From positions 176,724-240,723 of the forward strand of contig NZ_JAFGYY010000009.1 of NCBI RefSeq assembly GCF_017491605.1: a DNA stretch of 64,000 nucleotides, given 5' to 3'. The notes beneath the pieces are model-generated. The model saw nothing but the letters and a program-made list of their open reading frames with translations. It was not told where the DNA came from and did no database searches. Positions 16,085 to 24,520 of the stretch are shown here, piece after piece. Position numbers and translations under genes: made by a program. This DNA is from Pseudomonas sp. 30_B. Its GTDB lineage: Bacteria > Pseudomonadota > Gammaproteobacteria > Pseudomonadales > Pseudomonadaceae. Each line of letters begins with the position of its first letter. Positions within the stretch are counted from its first letter, which is position 1.

Positions 16085-18799
16085 TTACTGCTTGCTCATA
16101 GGTTGAATGATCCGCCCCCAATCCGACACATCTCTACTTACATTTGGATTAGCATGAAAAAATCCATCCAACGCCAACTTTAGATCATTCGCCACATTAC
16201 CAGGCCTATTAACATGTTCATCTAAAACAAGCGCCCTTCCAAGCCTTGATTTAAACAAATCCCCTGCTGAAAATCCGTAACCATTTGGAAATACCGTCAA
16301 CGACTTCCTTAGTCGGTTAACAAAATCCATAACCTGAAGACAGGTGTACTCGTCACTTGAAATTGCACAAGACATTGATGAAACCGGAGGAGAAACTATC
16401 ACGTGTCCGAATGTCCCCGCAGAGCACCCCTCTCGCAAGCTTTGCTTTAACTCTTGTCCTTCCAGCCTAACGCCCCCCTTCCACTCTGAGTTCTGGTAAT
16501 ACATCCGAATTTCCGAGGCATCGCCTTCCAAATACCAACCCTGCTCTTCAAACATTGACAAATACAAATCCGGGAACATTCCTCTGAATCTATCAACCTG
16601 AGCAGGAAGCTCTCCTCTTCCATGTATATTTATAGTCTTCTGCATTGCTCCGGCAGTTAATATTTCACTATCATAGCTTTGTACTGCTTCGATCTTCCCT
16701 TCATTCTCAGTCATAGCACATATTATTTCTTTCTCTTCTTGGCTTACCTGCCCTGCCTGCAACAGCTCACTCCATTGATCAACTTGTGCCAGTCTTGTTC
16801 TTCCCCAATGAACAGGCCCATAGTGATCCCCCCACCTTGTAACCTTTACAACCGCCTCGCACTGGCACTTCTGTCTTACAAAGCGCGAAACCAGCCCTAC
16901 CGGATGAAAGTGAAACACCTCCCCATTCCCCGGCAACCCAAGACTTGCCGCCACCTCACTCCACCAACTTAACTTCCGCATCCGTTCCTTGCCCGCCGCC
17001 CAGTTGGGATTGGGCGTGGAGCCGCTATGACCCAGCAACTCGTCCAGGGAATCCCACTTTTGCGCTTCGTAATACCATTCACTTTCGTAATGAATGACCA
17101 GTTGCGAGATGGATTGGGCAACGGCCGGCAAACGCAAACCGGCCTGCAGTTCATTGGCGGTCATTTTTCCGTTGGCGTCGCCATCGGGGATCAGGTCGTA
17201 CAGGCGCTGTTGCAAGGGACCTTTTTCCATCCGCTCGATCAATGGGTGATAACGCTCCAGTTGCAACTGATCCAGCTCATTCGCCGCGCGCATGGAGTAG
17301 GCGAGATTTTCCCGGTTGGAAATGTCGTTGTAGATCAGCGCAAAGCCTTCCCATGCCCAGGGGCTGACCCAAGGCGTTACGTCGACCTCCTCGCACACCC
17401 AGCCATCGATCTTGGTGAAATCAGCGGTATTGAGCAGCCCGTCGAGGCGGTACCAATTACGGGGTTTTGCGCCGCCCGAGGCCGGCACCCGGATTTTGTA
17501 TTCCGCGCGCAGGCCGTTGAGCAGGCTTTTCGGCAACAGGATGTCGGTGCCGGTGGTGGGTGTATCGGGCGTCGAGGCAGGAGGATGGCTGGCGTCGATG
17601 CTTCCCTGGTGCGCTACGACTGGCGTGCCCGCCGCCAGCTTCAGCCTGGTCCTGCCGCTGTCGGGCAGGTCTTTCGCCCAATTGCGGCTCTTGTCGATGA
17701 AGACTTCGACGTTCTCACCGCTGAAGACTTCCAGGTGCAGATACTGTTGTGGGTGGGCATCGCCATCATTCTGAGTGTCGCCGATGTGGCCGATCAGCTC
17801 TCCGGCCTTTATGGGGACAGGGGTGGCCAATACCACGATGGAGTCCTGGGCTTGCGGCTCGGGCAGCCCCTCCAGCGACTCGAAGTGGACGTACTGGTTG
17901 ACGCTCTCCAGCTTGCGGAAATCGCCCTCACCACTGACGGTGACTTCGGCGCCACGCGGCAACCTGCCGAGGATAGGCGTGCCGGGGTTGCTGTTGGGTT
18001 CGGCACGGACATTGAGGGTATTGGCATTCACTCGATAGAGGTCGCCTTCGATATGGCTCAGATGCTGGACGGCCAGGTAACCGCGTAACGCACCGTCCTC
18101 CATAAGCGAAGCGGGGCCGCGCGGGGACTCCAGTTTGCGGTACGCGCCTTCACCGCTGATGGTGACCCTGGTGCCACGCGGTAACAGGTCTATGACCGGG
18201 GCCTTGTGGGTCGCGCTATGGTCAGCCCGGCAGCGGACGTTCAGGCCTCTGACACCGGGCTTGCCAACGAAGGTGTCGTTCACTGTCTGCTTGACGCGCA
18301 GCTCCGCGCCCCGGGGCCAGAAGGCCGGACGTGCGAGGGTGTCATCCTCCTGATAGGCCGCCCAATGCAGCAGGTGCATGTAGAGGCTGTAGAACGTCAG
18401 CTCCGGCGGAGCTGCGTCACTGCCTTCAATCTTCGGTGCCTGCAAGCGGTGCCGTACAAGTACAAAACCCGTGGCGAAGGGTGCCTGGATGCAGGTGTTC
18501 TGTGCCATGTACAACGTGCTGAGCGGGTACTGCGAGTCGATGCGGTAGGCCACCACTTCGCCGTCGGCGATGCAGCGCACATGAGTCTGATCGATGCCGA
18601 CAATGCCTGCCGTGCCGGCATCGAAATGCACGCCACCATGCCAGAACCCGTTGCGGCCCAAGGGGTAGTAACCGCCCATGGCATTGGCGAGATTGGTCAG
18701 TTGCACCAGCGGGTTGGACTTGTCACCCAGCGGATGGCTCCAACTCTTCAGCGGCTGAAGCGGTGTCGGTGTCGGTGTCGGTGTCGGTGTATCAGGCAT
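16085..18799 (-). CDS. T6SS effector: split M23-like / SH3 / EF-hand / muramidase-like protein
   Basis: This 904-residue protein begins with a (Pro-Thr) repeat and no signal peptide. An M23-like metallopeptidase fold follows: HGGVHFD (54-60), VRCIADGEVVAYR (74-86), YMHL (140-143) and, after an insertion, GHIGD (337-341) and QYLHLEVF (352-359). The insertion (about 165-300) holds two SH3-like repeats, each with LNVRxxA and LPRGxxVTxSGEG. Residues 539-550 (DGDANGKMTANE) are a canonical EF-hand loop. The C-terminus (about 610-904) has ENEG (698-701), YDSE (709-712) and TAGAMQ (715-720), a pattern reminiscent of muramidases, with Glu698 or Glu700 as possible catalyst. It follows vgrG by 90 bp and precedes the immunity genes. 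The likely target is peptidoglycan; the exact bonds cut are inference. Confidence 0.82.
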   Translation of the reverse strand: MPDTPTPTPTPTPLQPLKSWSHPLGDKSNPLVQLTNLANAMGGYYPLGRNGFWHGGVHFDAGTAGIVGIDQTHVRCIADGEVVAYRIDSQYPLSTLYMAQNTCIQAPFATGFVLVRHRLQAPKIEGSDAAPPELTFYSLYMHLLHWAAYQEDDTLARPAFWPRGAELRVKQTVNDTFVGKPGVRGLNVRCRADHSATHKAPVIDLLPRGTRVTISGEGAYRKLESPRGPASLMEDGALRGYLAVQHLSHIEGDLYRVNANTLNVRAEPNSNPGTPILGRLPRGAEVTVSGEGDFRKLESVNQYVHFESLEGLPEPQAQDSIVVLATPVPIKAGELIGHIGDTQNDGDAHPQQYLHLEVFSGENVEVFIDKSRNWAKDLPDSGRTRLKLAAGTPVVAHQGSIDASHPPASTPDTPTTGTDILLPKSLLNGLRAEYKIRVPASGGAKPRNWYRLDGLLNTADFTKIDGWVCEEVDVTPWVSPWAWEGFALIYNDISNRENLAYSMRAANELDQLQLERYHPLIERMEKGPLQQRLYDLIPDGDANGKMTANELQAGLRLPAVAQSISQLVIHYESEWYYEAQKWDSLDELLGHSGSTPNPNWAAGKERMRKLSWWSEVAASLGLPGNGEVFHFHPVGLVSRFVRQKCQCEAVVKVTRWGDHYGPVHWGRTRLAQVDQWSELLQAGQVSQEEKEIICAMTENEGKIEAVQSYDSEILTAGAMQKTINIHGRGELPAQVDRFRGMFPDLYLSMFEEQGWYLEGDASEIRMYYQNSEWKGGVRLEGQELKQSLREGCSAGTFGHVIVSPPVSSMSCAISSDEYTCLQVMDFVNRLRKSLTVFPNGYGFSAGDLFKSRLGRALVLDEHVNRPGNVANDLKLALDGFFHANPNVSRDVSDWGRIIQPMSKQ
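18762..18791 (-). repeat. Hexanucleotide repeat coding the Pro-Thr linker of the effector
   Basis: Four exact GGTGTC units and a fifth ending in A (plus strand) encode the (PT) run at residues 3-13 of the effector. The 6-bp unit keeps the frame, so copy-number change would alter only linker length. Confidence 0.9.
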
Positions 18800-18889
18800 A
18801 TCAACACATCCTTTCTGCTGTGCCAGGTGACTGGGCGCCGCCTCTGAGGTTGAGGCGGGCCCGGTGCGGGCGGCATTGATCCATTGGGG

Positions 18890-21268
18890 CTAGATCGACG
18901 TGGGGCGCTGACTCAACCGGAGCAGCGGGCTGTCGGTGAGCTTGGGCACCTCTGGCATCTCCACCGGTAGCGACACCGGCGTCTTGAGGTAGGCGTAGTG
19001 CGCCGACTTGACGTTGTAGTCACCCTGGGTACCGGACTCGATTCCGTTCGGGTCGAGGGTGATGTAGGTGCCGCCGGCATTGAGGACGATCTTCTTTTTG
19101 GCGGTGATGTGGATTTCGTCCTCGGTGCTGATGATGTCCAGCGCCTGGCGCGCCAGCAGTTCCATGCGGTCGTTCTGCGCCTGGACCTGCACCGCGCCCT
19201 GGTTGGCGATCAGCTTCATGCCCAGCTTGCGCACGAACAGGCTCAGACCTTCGCCCACGCCGATGAACAGGCGCTTCACCACGCTGATGTCCGCTTCGTT
19301 GCCGGCGTTGAGCATCAGGTTGCGCTGGGCGGCCAGTTGCAGGTGGTGGCCGCTGGTGAGGGCAATGCCTTTGGGAGCGCTGAGCAGGAGGACGGCACTT
19401 TTCAGTTGCTCCAGGTCCTGCTTGAGCAGGTCGAGTTGCGCCTGTACCTGGGCCGGATCGGCCTTGGCTGCCTCGGCATCGGTGGAGAGCTTCTGCATCT
19501 CGTCGCCGGCCTGTTCGAGGCGGGCCACGGCTTCCTGCATGGCCAGTACCTGGCCTTGGGCGCGCGGTTGCTCGTCAGCGGAAATGAACACGCCCTTGCC
19601 GCTGCGGATGGCGCCCCAGCCGTCGGTGCGCAGCTCGAAGCCTTCGCCGCGCTTCTGCCGCTGCGCATCCACCAGATGGCCAAGGTTGAGCTGGCTCTTG
19701 CCGCTGTACTCAGTGGAAAGCTTGATGTGCTCCTGGCCACGTGAATCGTCCATGCGCAGCTTGTTGTTGGCTGGAGTGCGCAGGACGTTGCGCTTGTAGT
19801 TCTGGATGGTGACGTGGTCGGGGTGCAGGTTGTCGTGCAGGGCGTGGGCAATGAACGGCCGGTCCGGGTCGCCCTGTTCGAAGGCGATGGCCACTTCGGT
19901 GCCGGCCAATAAAGGCAGGTGCAGGCCGTAGGTGTCTCCCGCATACGGGCGCGCCAGACGCAGCCACATACTCTCGCGGCCGGCGGGCCAGGTGTCACGG
20001 TCGAAGAGGAAGTTGACGCGGTAGCGCCCTTCCCCATCGATGTGGCTGTAGGGGTCGTTCTGCTGCGGGCTGGTGACCCGCGCCGGGACGGTGCCGGCGA
20101 TGCGCGGCTTGGGCGGAACCGGTGGGCGGAAAGCGAAATTACCGTCGGGGATGGCTTCGAAACGGATTTCGTAGCTGCGGTCGCGGGCGGCCTTGCAATG
20201 AAGGCGGACAATCAGGGCGCCTTCGGCAAAGGCGGCCGGGGCGCCGCCTTCGACCTTGAGTACCTGGCCGGGGGCCAGCGCCGGGCTGGTGCTGGCGCCG
20301 AACAGGCGGGTCTGCTCGTTCAGGTAGCGTTCGTGAGCCAACTGGGCGTAGAACACCCCGCTTTCGGCGTGGCCGTCTTCATGGCCGAGGGCCTGCGGAT
20401 CGCCCAGGACTTGGTAGGGCTCATCGGCGTAGTGGTAGGCCTCACCATAGGTGATGGTGGCGCCACGGGTGAGGTCGGCCTGACCGTCGAGATTGGCGCC
20501 GGCATCGCGGGAGTAGTAGGCACGGGTGCTGACCAGCTGCTGCACGACCTGATGGCTGGCCTGCAGATCCCACACGGCATCCTGGCCGATGCTTTCCAGG
20601 CCGCTGAGCGGGCGCAGCGGCAAGGTGACGCCGCGCTGGTAGTGCATGGGCGAGTCATGGAACTCGACGACATCGATCTTCAGGCGCGCGTCCATGCTGA
20701 AGCTGAACCAGATACCCCGTTCGGCGCAGAGGCGCTTGATGTAGGCCAGGTCGCTTTCGCCGTACTGGAGCCGCTGTTCGTGCTGGACGTAGGTTTTGCC
20801 GAGGTCGATGAGGAAGTCCTGCCCTCGGAAACCATGTCGCCGCAAAATCGTCTCGACGATTTCAGGCACGCTCTGATTTTGGTAGAGACGGTATTGGCAG
20901 CCGTTATTCAGAAGGGCCAGGCGTGGCTCCAGGGTCAGCTCATACCTCGCCTCATCACGTGATGCGGACAAGCGCTTGAAGCCGGTGATTACGCCGTGCA
21001 GGGTGCGCAGCGGGGGAGCTACCGGCGGCGTGTAACCACGAATGGTCAGCGACGGGGGCGCCTCGCGCAGGCTGAAGGTCCCATCCTTGCCAAGCACGCT
21101 GTCGGCAGGGATGTCCAGTACGGGGCTGGTGACTTCGATGGCATAGCGGAAGGTCTGGCTCAGCTCTTCAGTGCCGTCGAACGCCAACACGTCCAGGGGC
21201 GCTTCGAGGCAGTCGACACTAAGGGTGTGTCGACTGTGGTCGAAAAAGGTACGTAGCGTATTGAGCAT
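18890..21268 (-). CDS. vgrG: T6SS spike protein VgrG (TssI)
   Basis: This 792-residue protein has the gp27-like N-terminal half (HTLSVDCLEAPLDVLAFDGTEELSQTFRY onwards), a gp5 OB-fold region (PYSHIDGEGRYRVNFLFDRD) and the YNTIRTD-type block in the form NNKLRMDDSRGQEHIKLST. A DUF2345 beta-helix region follows (about 540-740), with a coiled-coil-like insertion (LAMQEAVARLEQAGDEMQKL). The C-terminus ends in a short tail without a toxin domain, so cargo would be carried non-covalently. It lies 2 bp after clpV. The 90 bp to the effector hold no obvious terminator. Confidence 0.96.
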   Translation of the reverse strand: MLNTLRTFFDHSRHTLSVDCLEAPLDVLAFDGTEELSQTFRYAIEVTSPVLDIPADSVLGKDGTFSLREAPPSLTIRGYTPPVAPPLRTLHGVITGFKRLSASRDEARYELTLEPRLALLNNGCQYRLYQNQSVPEIVETILRRHGFRGQDFLIDLGKTYVQHEQRLQYGESDLAYIKRLCAERGIWFSFSMDARLKIDVVEFHDSPMHYQRGVTLPLRPLSGLESIGQDAVWDLQASHQVVQQLVSTRAYYSRDAGANLDGQADLTRGATITYGEAYHYADEPYQVLGDPQALGHEDGHAESGVFYAQLAHERYLNEQTRLFGASTSPALAPGQVLKVEGGAPAAFAEGALIVRLHCKAARDRSYEIRFEAIPDGNFAFRPPVPPKPRIAGTVPARVTSPQQNDPYSHIDGEGRYRVNFLFDRDTWPAGRESMWLRLARPYAGDTYGLHLPLLAGTEVAIAFEQGDPDRPFIAHALHDNLHPDHVTIQNYKRNVLRTPANNKLRMDDSRGQEHIKLSTEYSGKSQLNLGHLVDAQRQKRGEGFELRTDGWGAIRSGKGVFISADEQPRAQGQVLAMQEAVARLEQAGDEMQKLSTDAEAAKADPAQVQAQLDLLKQDLEQLKSAVLLLSAPKGIALTSGHHLQLAAQRNLMLNAGNEADISVVKRLFIGVGEGLSLFVRKLGMKLIANQGAVQVQAQNDRMELLARQALDIISTEDEIHITAKKKIVLNAGGTYITLDPNGIESGTQGDYNVKSAHYAYLKTPVSLPVEMPEVPKLTDSPLLRLSQRPTSI

Positions 21269-21270
21269 CT

Positions 21271-23913
21271 TCAGACCTCCAGGCTCTCAAGAGCCGAGGG
21301 CTCTTCGCTGAACTCCAGGGCGATGCCGTCGTCGGCGTTGTAGCCCAGGGTGACGGTGGTGGCTTTGCGCTGTTCGGCCTGGCGCTGCAGCAGTTGCTGG
21401 CTGAGCACCGGCAGGATTTGCTGGTTGAGCAGGCTGTCGATGTTGCGGGCGCCGCTGTCGGGCAGCAGGCAGGCGGCGACCAGGGCATCGCTCAGACCAT
21501 CATCGATCCGGCAGGTGATGCCGTAGTGGCGTTGCAGGCGCCTGGCGACCTGGCCGAGCTTGATGGCGACGATGCGCTTGAGTGCGGCGGCCTCCAGCGG
21601 CCGGTAGATCAGCGTCTGGAAACGTGCCAGCAGTGCGGGCTGGAAGTGTTCGCGCAGGACCGGCTGCAGCAGTTCCTGCAGGGTGCCGTCCGATGCTTCG
21701 GGCTGTTCGTCGAGCAGCGCTTGCAGCAGGTCGCTACCCAGGTTGGCGGTCATCAGGATGACGGTGTTGCGGAAGTCGATCTCCCGCCCTTCGCCATCGC
21801 GCATGAAGCCGCGATCGAAGACCTGGTAGAACAGGTTGAGGACGTCGCGGTGGGCTTTTTCCACTTCGTCGAGCAGCACCACGCTGTAAGGGCGCTGACG
21901 TACCGCTTCGGTGAGCACGCCACCCTGGCCGTAGCCGACATAGCCCGGCGGGGAGCCCTTGAGCTGGCTGACGGTGTGGGCTTCCTGGTACTCGGAGAGG
22001 TTCAGGGTGATCAGTGATTTTTCGCCGGCGAACAGGCAGTCCGCCAGGGCCAGGGCGGTTTCGGTCTTGCCCACGCCACTGGTGCCGACTAGCAGGAATA
22101 CGCCCAGCGGCGCGTTCTCCGAGGTGAGCCCGGTCTTCGCCGCGCGCAGGCGCTGGGCCAGGGCGGACAGTGCGCGGTCCTGGCCGATGACGCGCTCGCC
22201 CAGACGCTGCTCCAGGTCGAGTAGGCTGGCTTGCTCGTCTTTGAGCAGGCTACCCAGGGGGACGCCGGTCCAGTCGGCGATGACTTCGGCAACGCTGCGC
22301 GCATCGACGTCCAGCGAGAGCAGCGGTTGCTCCTGCTGGGCAGCGACGAGGCTGGCCTGGAGTGCCTCGACGGCGAGGCGATCCGGCATTTCGGCCTGGC
22401 GCGCGTCGAGCAGTTGCCGGGTCAGTTCGAGCTCGCGCTGGTATTGGCCCGCCAGGCGCTCCTGTAGCTGCAACAGGTCTGCGTCAGCTACGGCAATGGC
22501 CGCCAGACGCTCACCGGCTCCGATGCCACTGAGTCTTGCGTCTTCCTCGAGCGCCCGGCGCTCCAGCTCCAGAGCGGCGCGTTCAGCCTTGATTGTCACC
22601 AGGGGCTGCGGCTCGCAGTCGAGGCTCATGCGTACTCGCGCACTGGCGGTGTCGAGCAGGTCGACGGCCTTGTCCGGCAGTTGGCGGCCGGTCAGGTAGC
22701 GACGCGACAGGGTCACGGCGGCTTGTACGGCTGCATCCTGGATATGCACGCCGTGGTGGCTGGCGTAGCGCGCCTTCAGGCCACGCAGCATGAGGCAGGC
22801 ATTGGCGTCATCCGGCTCGTCGACCTTGACCATCTGGAAGCGCCGCTCGAGCGCGGCGTCTCGCTCGAAGTACTGTTTGTATTCGGACCAGGTAGTAGCC
22901 GCGATGGTGCGCAACTCGCCACGAGCCAGGGCGGGCTTGAGCAGGTTGGCGGCATCGGCGCCGCCGGCCTGGTTGCCGGCACCGATCAGGGTGTGGGCTT
23001 CGTCGATGAACAGCAGGATTGGCGTAGGCGATTGCTGTACCGCGTCGATGACGTTCTTCAGGCGCTGTTCGAACTCGCCCTTCACGCCGGCTCCCGCTTG
23101 CAGCAAGCCGAGGTCGAGGGTCCGCACACTGACCGGCTTGAGGCTGTCGGGCACGTTGCCTTCGGCGATGCGCAGCGCCAAGCCTTCAACCAGCGCGGTC
23201 TTGCCCACGCCAGGCTCGCCCACCAGGATGGGGTTGTTCTTGCGCCGGCGACCGAGGATGTCGATCACCTGGCGGATTTCGTTGTCGCGCCCATAGACCG
23301 GGTCGATCCCGCCCGCCCTGGCCTTGGCGGTTATGTCCTGGGTGAACTTGTCGAGAATGGCCGTGTTGCCATCGGCTTTTGCAGCGGGCTTGTTTGCAGA
23401 AGGTCGTGGAGTATCGGCCAGGGCGGCTTCCTGCTGCACCGCCTGGCGTTCCTGGGATTGCTCGTCCAGCAACGGCAGCAGGCGTTCGATCTGGGTATTG
23501 CCGAGGCTGAGCAGCGGCCAGGCGGCGTCGCATTCTAGGAGTGTCGGTTTATCCCTCAAGGCCGCCAGCAAGTGCGCCGAACGTAGGGTTTCGGCATCGC
23601 CGTGCAACGAAGCGAACAGCCAGGCGTCCTTGATCAGTTGCTGCAGATTGGCCGACAGCTGCGGTTTGTCGCGCACGCTGCGGGGCAAGGTATCCAGATG
23701 ATCCAGCAGCCCCTGCCAAAGGCTGTCCATGTCCCACTCGTAACGCCGTGCGATCAGGGTCAGATCGCCCTCCCCCTGTTCCAGCAGTTTGAGCAGCCAG
23801 TGCTCGACGGTGATGTATGGATGAGCGCGGGTCTGGCACAGCGACGCGGCGGCGCTCAGTGCCTGGGCACAGTAGGGATTGAGGCGACGAAGCAGATGGG
23901 TGGACTGGGCCAT
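21271..23913 (-). CDS. clpV: T6SS sheath-disassembly AAA+ ATPase ClpV (TssH)
   Basis: This 880-residue protein has a Clp_N domain, two AAA+ modules and a middle domain. Walker A motifs are GEPGVGKT and GTSGVGKT; Walker B motifs are LLFIDEAH and VVLLDEVEKAH. The N-terminal LLRRLNPYCAQALSAAASLC segment is where ClpV binds the TssC helix. It recycles contracted TssBC sheath in the cytoplasm. The ATG at 23913 is chosen for AAGGA upstream and for placing the N-domain at residue 1; the open frame runs 64 codons further but through the palindrome and the hcp 3' end. It is full length. Confidence 0.97.
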   Translation of the reverse strand: MAQSTHLLRRLNPYCAQALSAAASLCQTRAHPYITVEHWLLKLLEQGEGDLTLIARRYEWDMDSLWQGLLDHLDTLPRSVRDKPQLSANLQQLIKDAWLFASLHGDAETLRSAHLLAALRDKPTLLECDAAWPLLSLGNTQIERLLPLLDEQSQERQAVQQEAALADTPRPSANKPAAKADGNTAILDKFTQDITAKARAGGIDPVYGRDNEIRQVIDILGRRRKNNPILVGEPGVGKTALVEGLALRIAEGNVPDSLKPVSVRTLDLGLLQAGAGVKGEFEQRLKNVIDAVQQSPTPILLFIDEAHTLIGAGNQAGGADAANLLKPALARGELRTIAATTWSEYKQYFERDAALERRFQMVKVDEPDDANACLMLRGLKARYASHHGVHIQDAAVQAAVTLSRRYLTGRQLPDKAVDLLDTASARVRMSLDCEPQPLVTIKAERAALELERRALEEDARLSGIGAGERLAAIAVADADLLQLQERLAGQYQRELELTRQLLDARQAEMPDRLAVEALQASLVAAQQEQPLLSLDVDARSVAEVIADWTGVPLGSLLKDEQASLLDLEQRLGERVIGQDRALSALAQRLRAAKTGLTSENAPLGVFLLVGTSGVGKTETALALADCLFAGEKSLITLNLSEYQEAHTVSQLKGSPPGYVGYGQGGVLTEAVRQRPYSVVLLDEVEKAHRDVLNLFYQVFDRGFMRDGEGREIDFRNTVILMTANLGSDLLQALLDEQPEASDGTLQELLQPVLREHFQPALLARFQTLIYRPLEAAALKRIVAIKLGQVARRLQRHYGITCRIDDGLSDALVAACLLPDSGARNIDSLLNQQILPVLSQQLLQRQAEQRKATTVTLGYNADDGIALEFSEEPSALESLEV

Positions 23914-23978
23914 GGGGCGTTCCTTGCTGAGACGTTCGGCTTGCTCCGGAGGCAAGGCGTAGGGTGGTTCAGCGCGAA

Positions 23979-24008
23979 CGTCGACCGGCGGGCGCCCGCC
24001 GGTCGACG
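23979..24008 (-). promoter_or_regulatory. 30-bp perfect palindrome between hcp and clpV
   Basis: CGTCGACCGGCGGGC followed by its exact reverse complement lies 8 bp after the hcp stop. As RNA it forms a 13-bp GC-rich stem with a 4-base loop. No T-run follows on the minus strand, so it is more likely a partial attenuator or a 3' stabiliser of the hcp message than a full terminator. This would help give Hcp a higher level than ClpV. Confidence 0.7.
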
Positions 24009-24016
24009 GGACGCGA

Positions 24017-24508
24017 TTACGCGCTCTGACGCTCGTTCCAGGCGTCGGAGTGGATGATGTTGCCGTCCTTGTAGGTCCAGGTGATCTTCTCGTAGCGCAG
24101 CTCAACCTCTTCGAGGTGGTTGTGCTTCTCCTTGGTCGGGTCCTTCACGTCGTGCATTTTCGGCGCGACTTTCACGACCTTGACGTTCTCCAGGAGGGTG
24201 TTGAAGTACTCGACTTCCTGGCCTGCATCGTTGATGCGGTACCACTTGAACTCGGCGCTCTTGAGGGTCTGGCCGGAGCTCACCGCCTTGTACAGGTAGG
24301 GGCTGGAGGCATCGATTTCCTTGGTGAAGTTGAACGGCGTGTGGATACGGGTGCCAGTCAGCTTGCCGGTGTTGTTGTCGGTGGGGATGTACAGGCTGTG
24401 ATCCTGTGCCACGACCTCGACGCTGCCTTCGCGCTGCTGCACGTCGACCGAACCTTTGATGTCCGCACCGCCGTCGTCTTTGAGCCACAGGTAAACGGGA
24501 ATTGCCAT
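24017..24508 (-). CDS. hcp: T6SS tube protein Hcp (TssD)
   Basis: This 163-residue protein matches Hcp1-type tube subunits: MAIPVYLWLKDDGGADIKGS at the start, FNFTKEIDASSPYLYKAVSSG in the middle, and LRYEKITWTYKDGNIIHSDAW at the end. Hexameric rings of Hcp stack into the inner tube and also chaperone small effectors. Length is typical and no C-terminal toxin is fused. It starts 12 bp after the OmpA-domain gene with GAAGGAA upstream and ends just before a 30-bp palindrome. Confidence 0.97.
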   Translation of the reverse strand: MAIPVYLWLKDDGGADIKGSVDVQQREGSVEVVAQDHSLYIPTDNNTGKLTGTRIHTPFNFTKEIDASSPYLYKAVSSGQTLKSAEFKWYRINDAGQEVEYFNTLLENVKVVKVAPKMHDVKDPTKEKHNHLEEVELRYEKITWTYKDGNIIHSDAWNERQSA

Positions 24509-24520
24509 GTGAAGTTCCTT

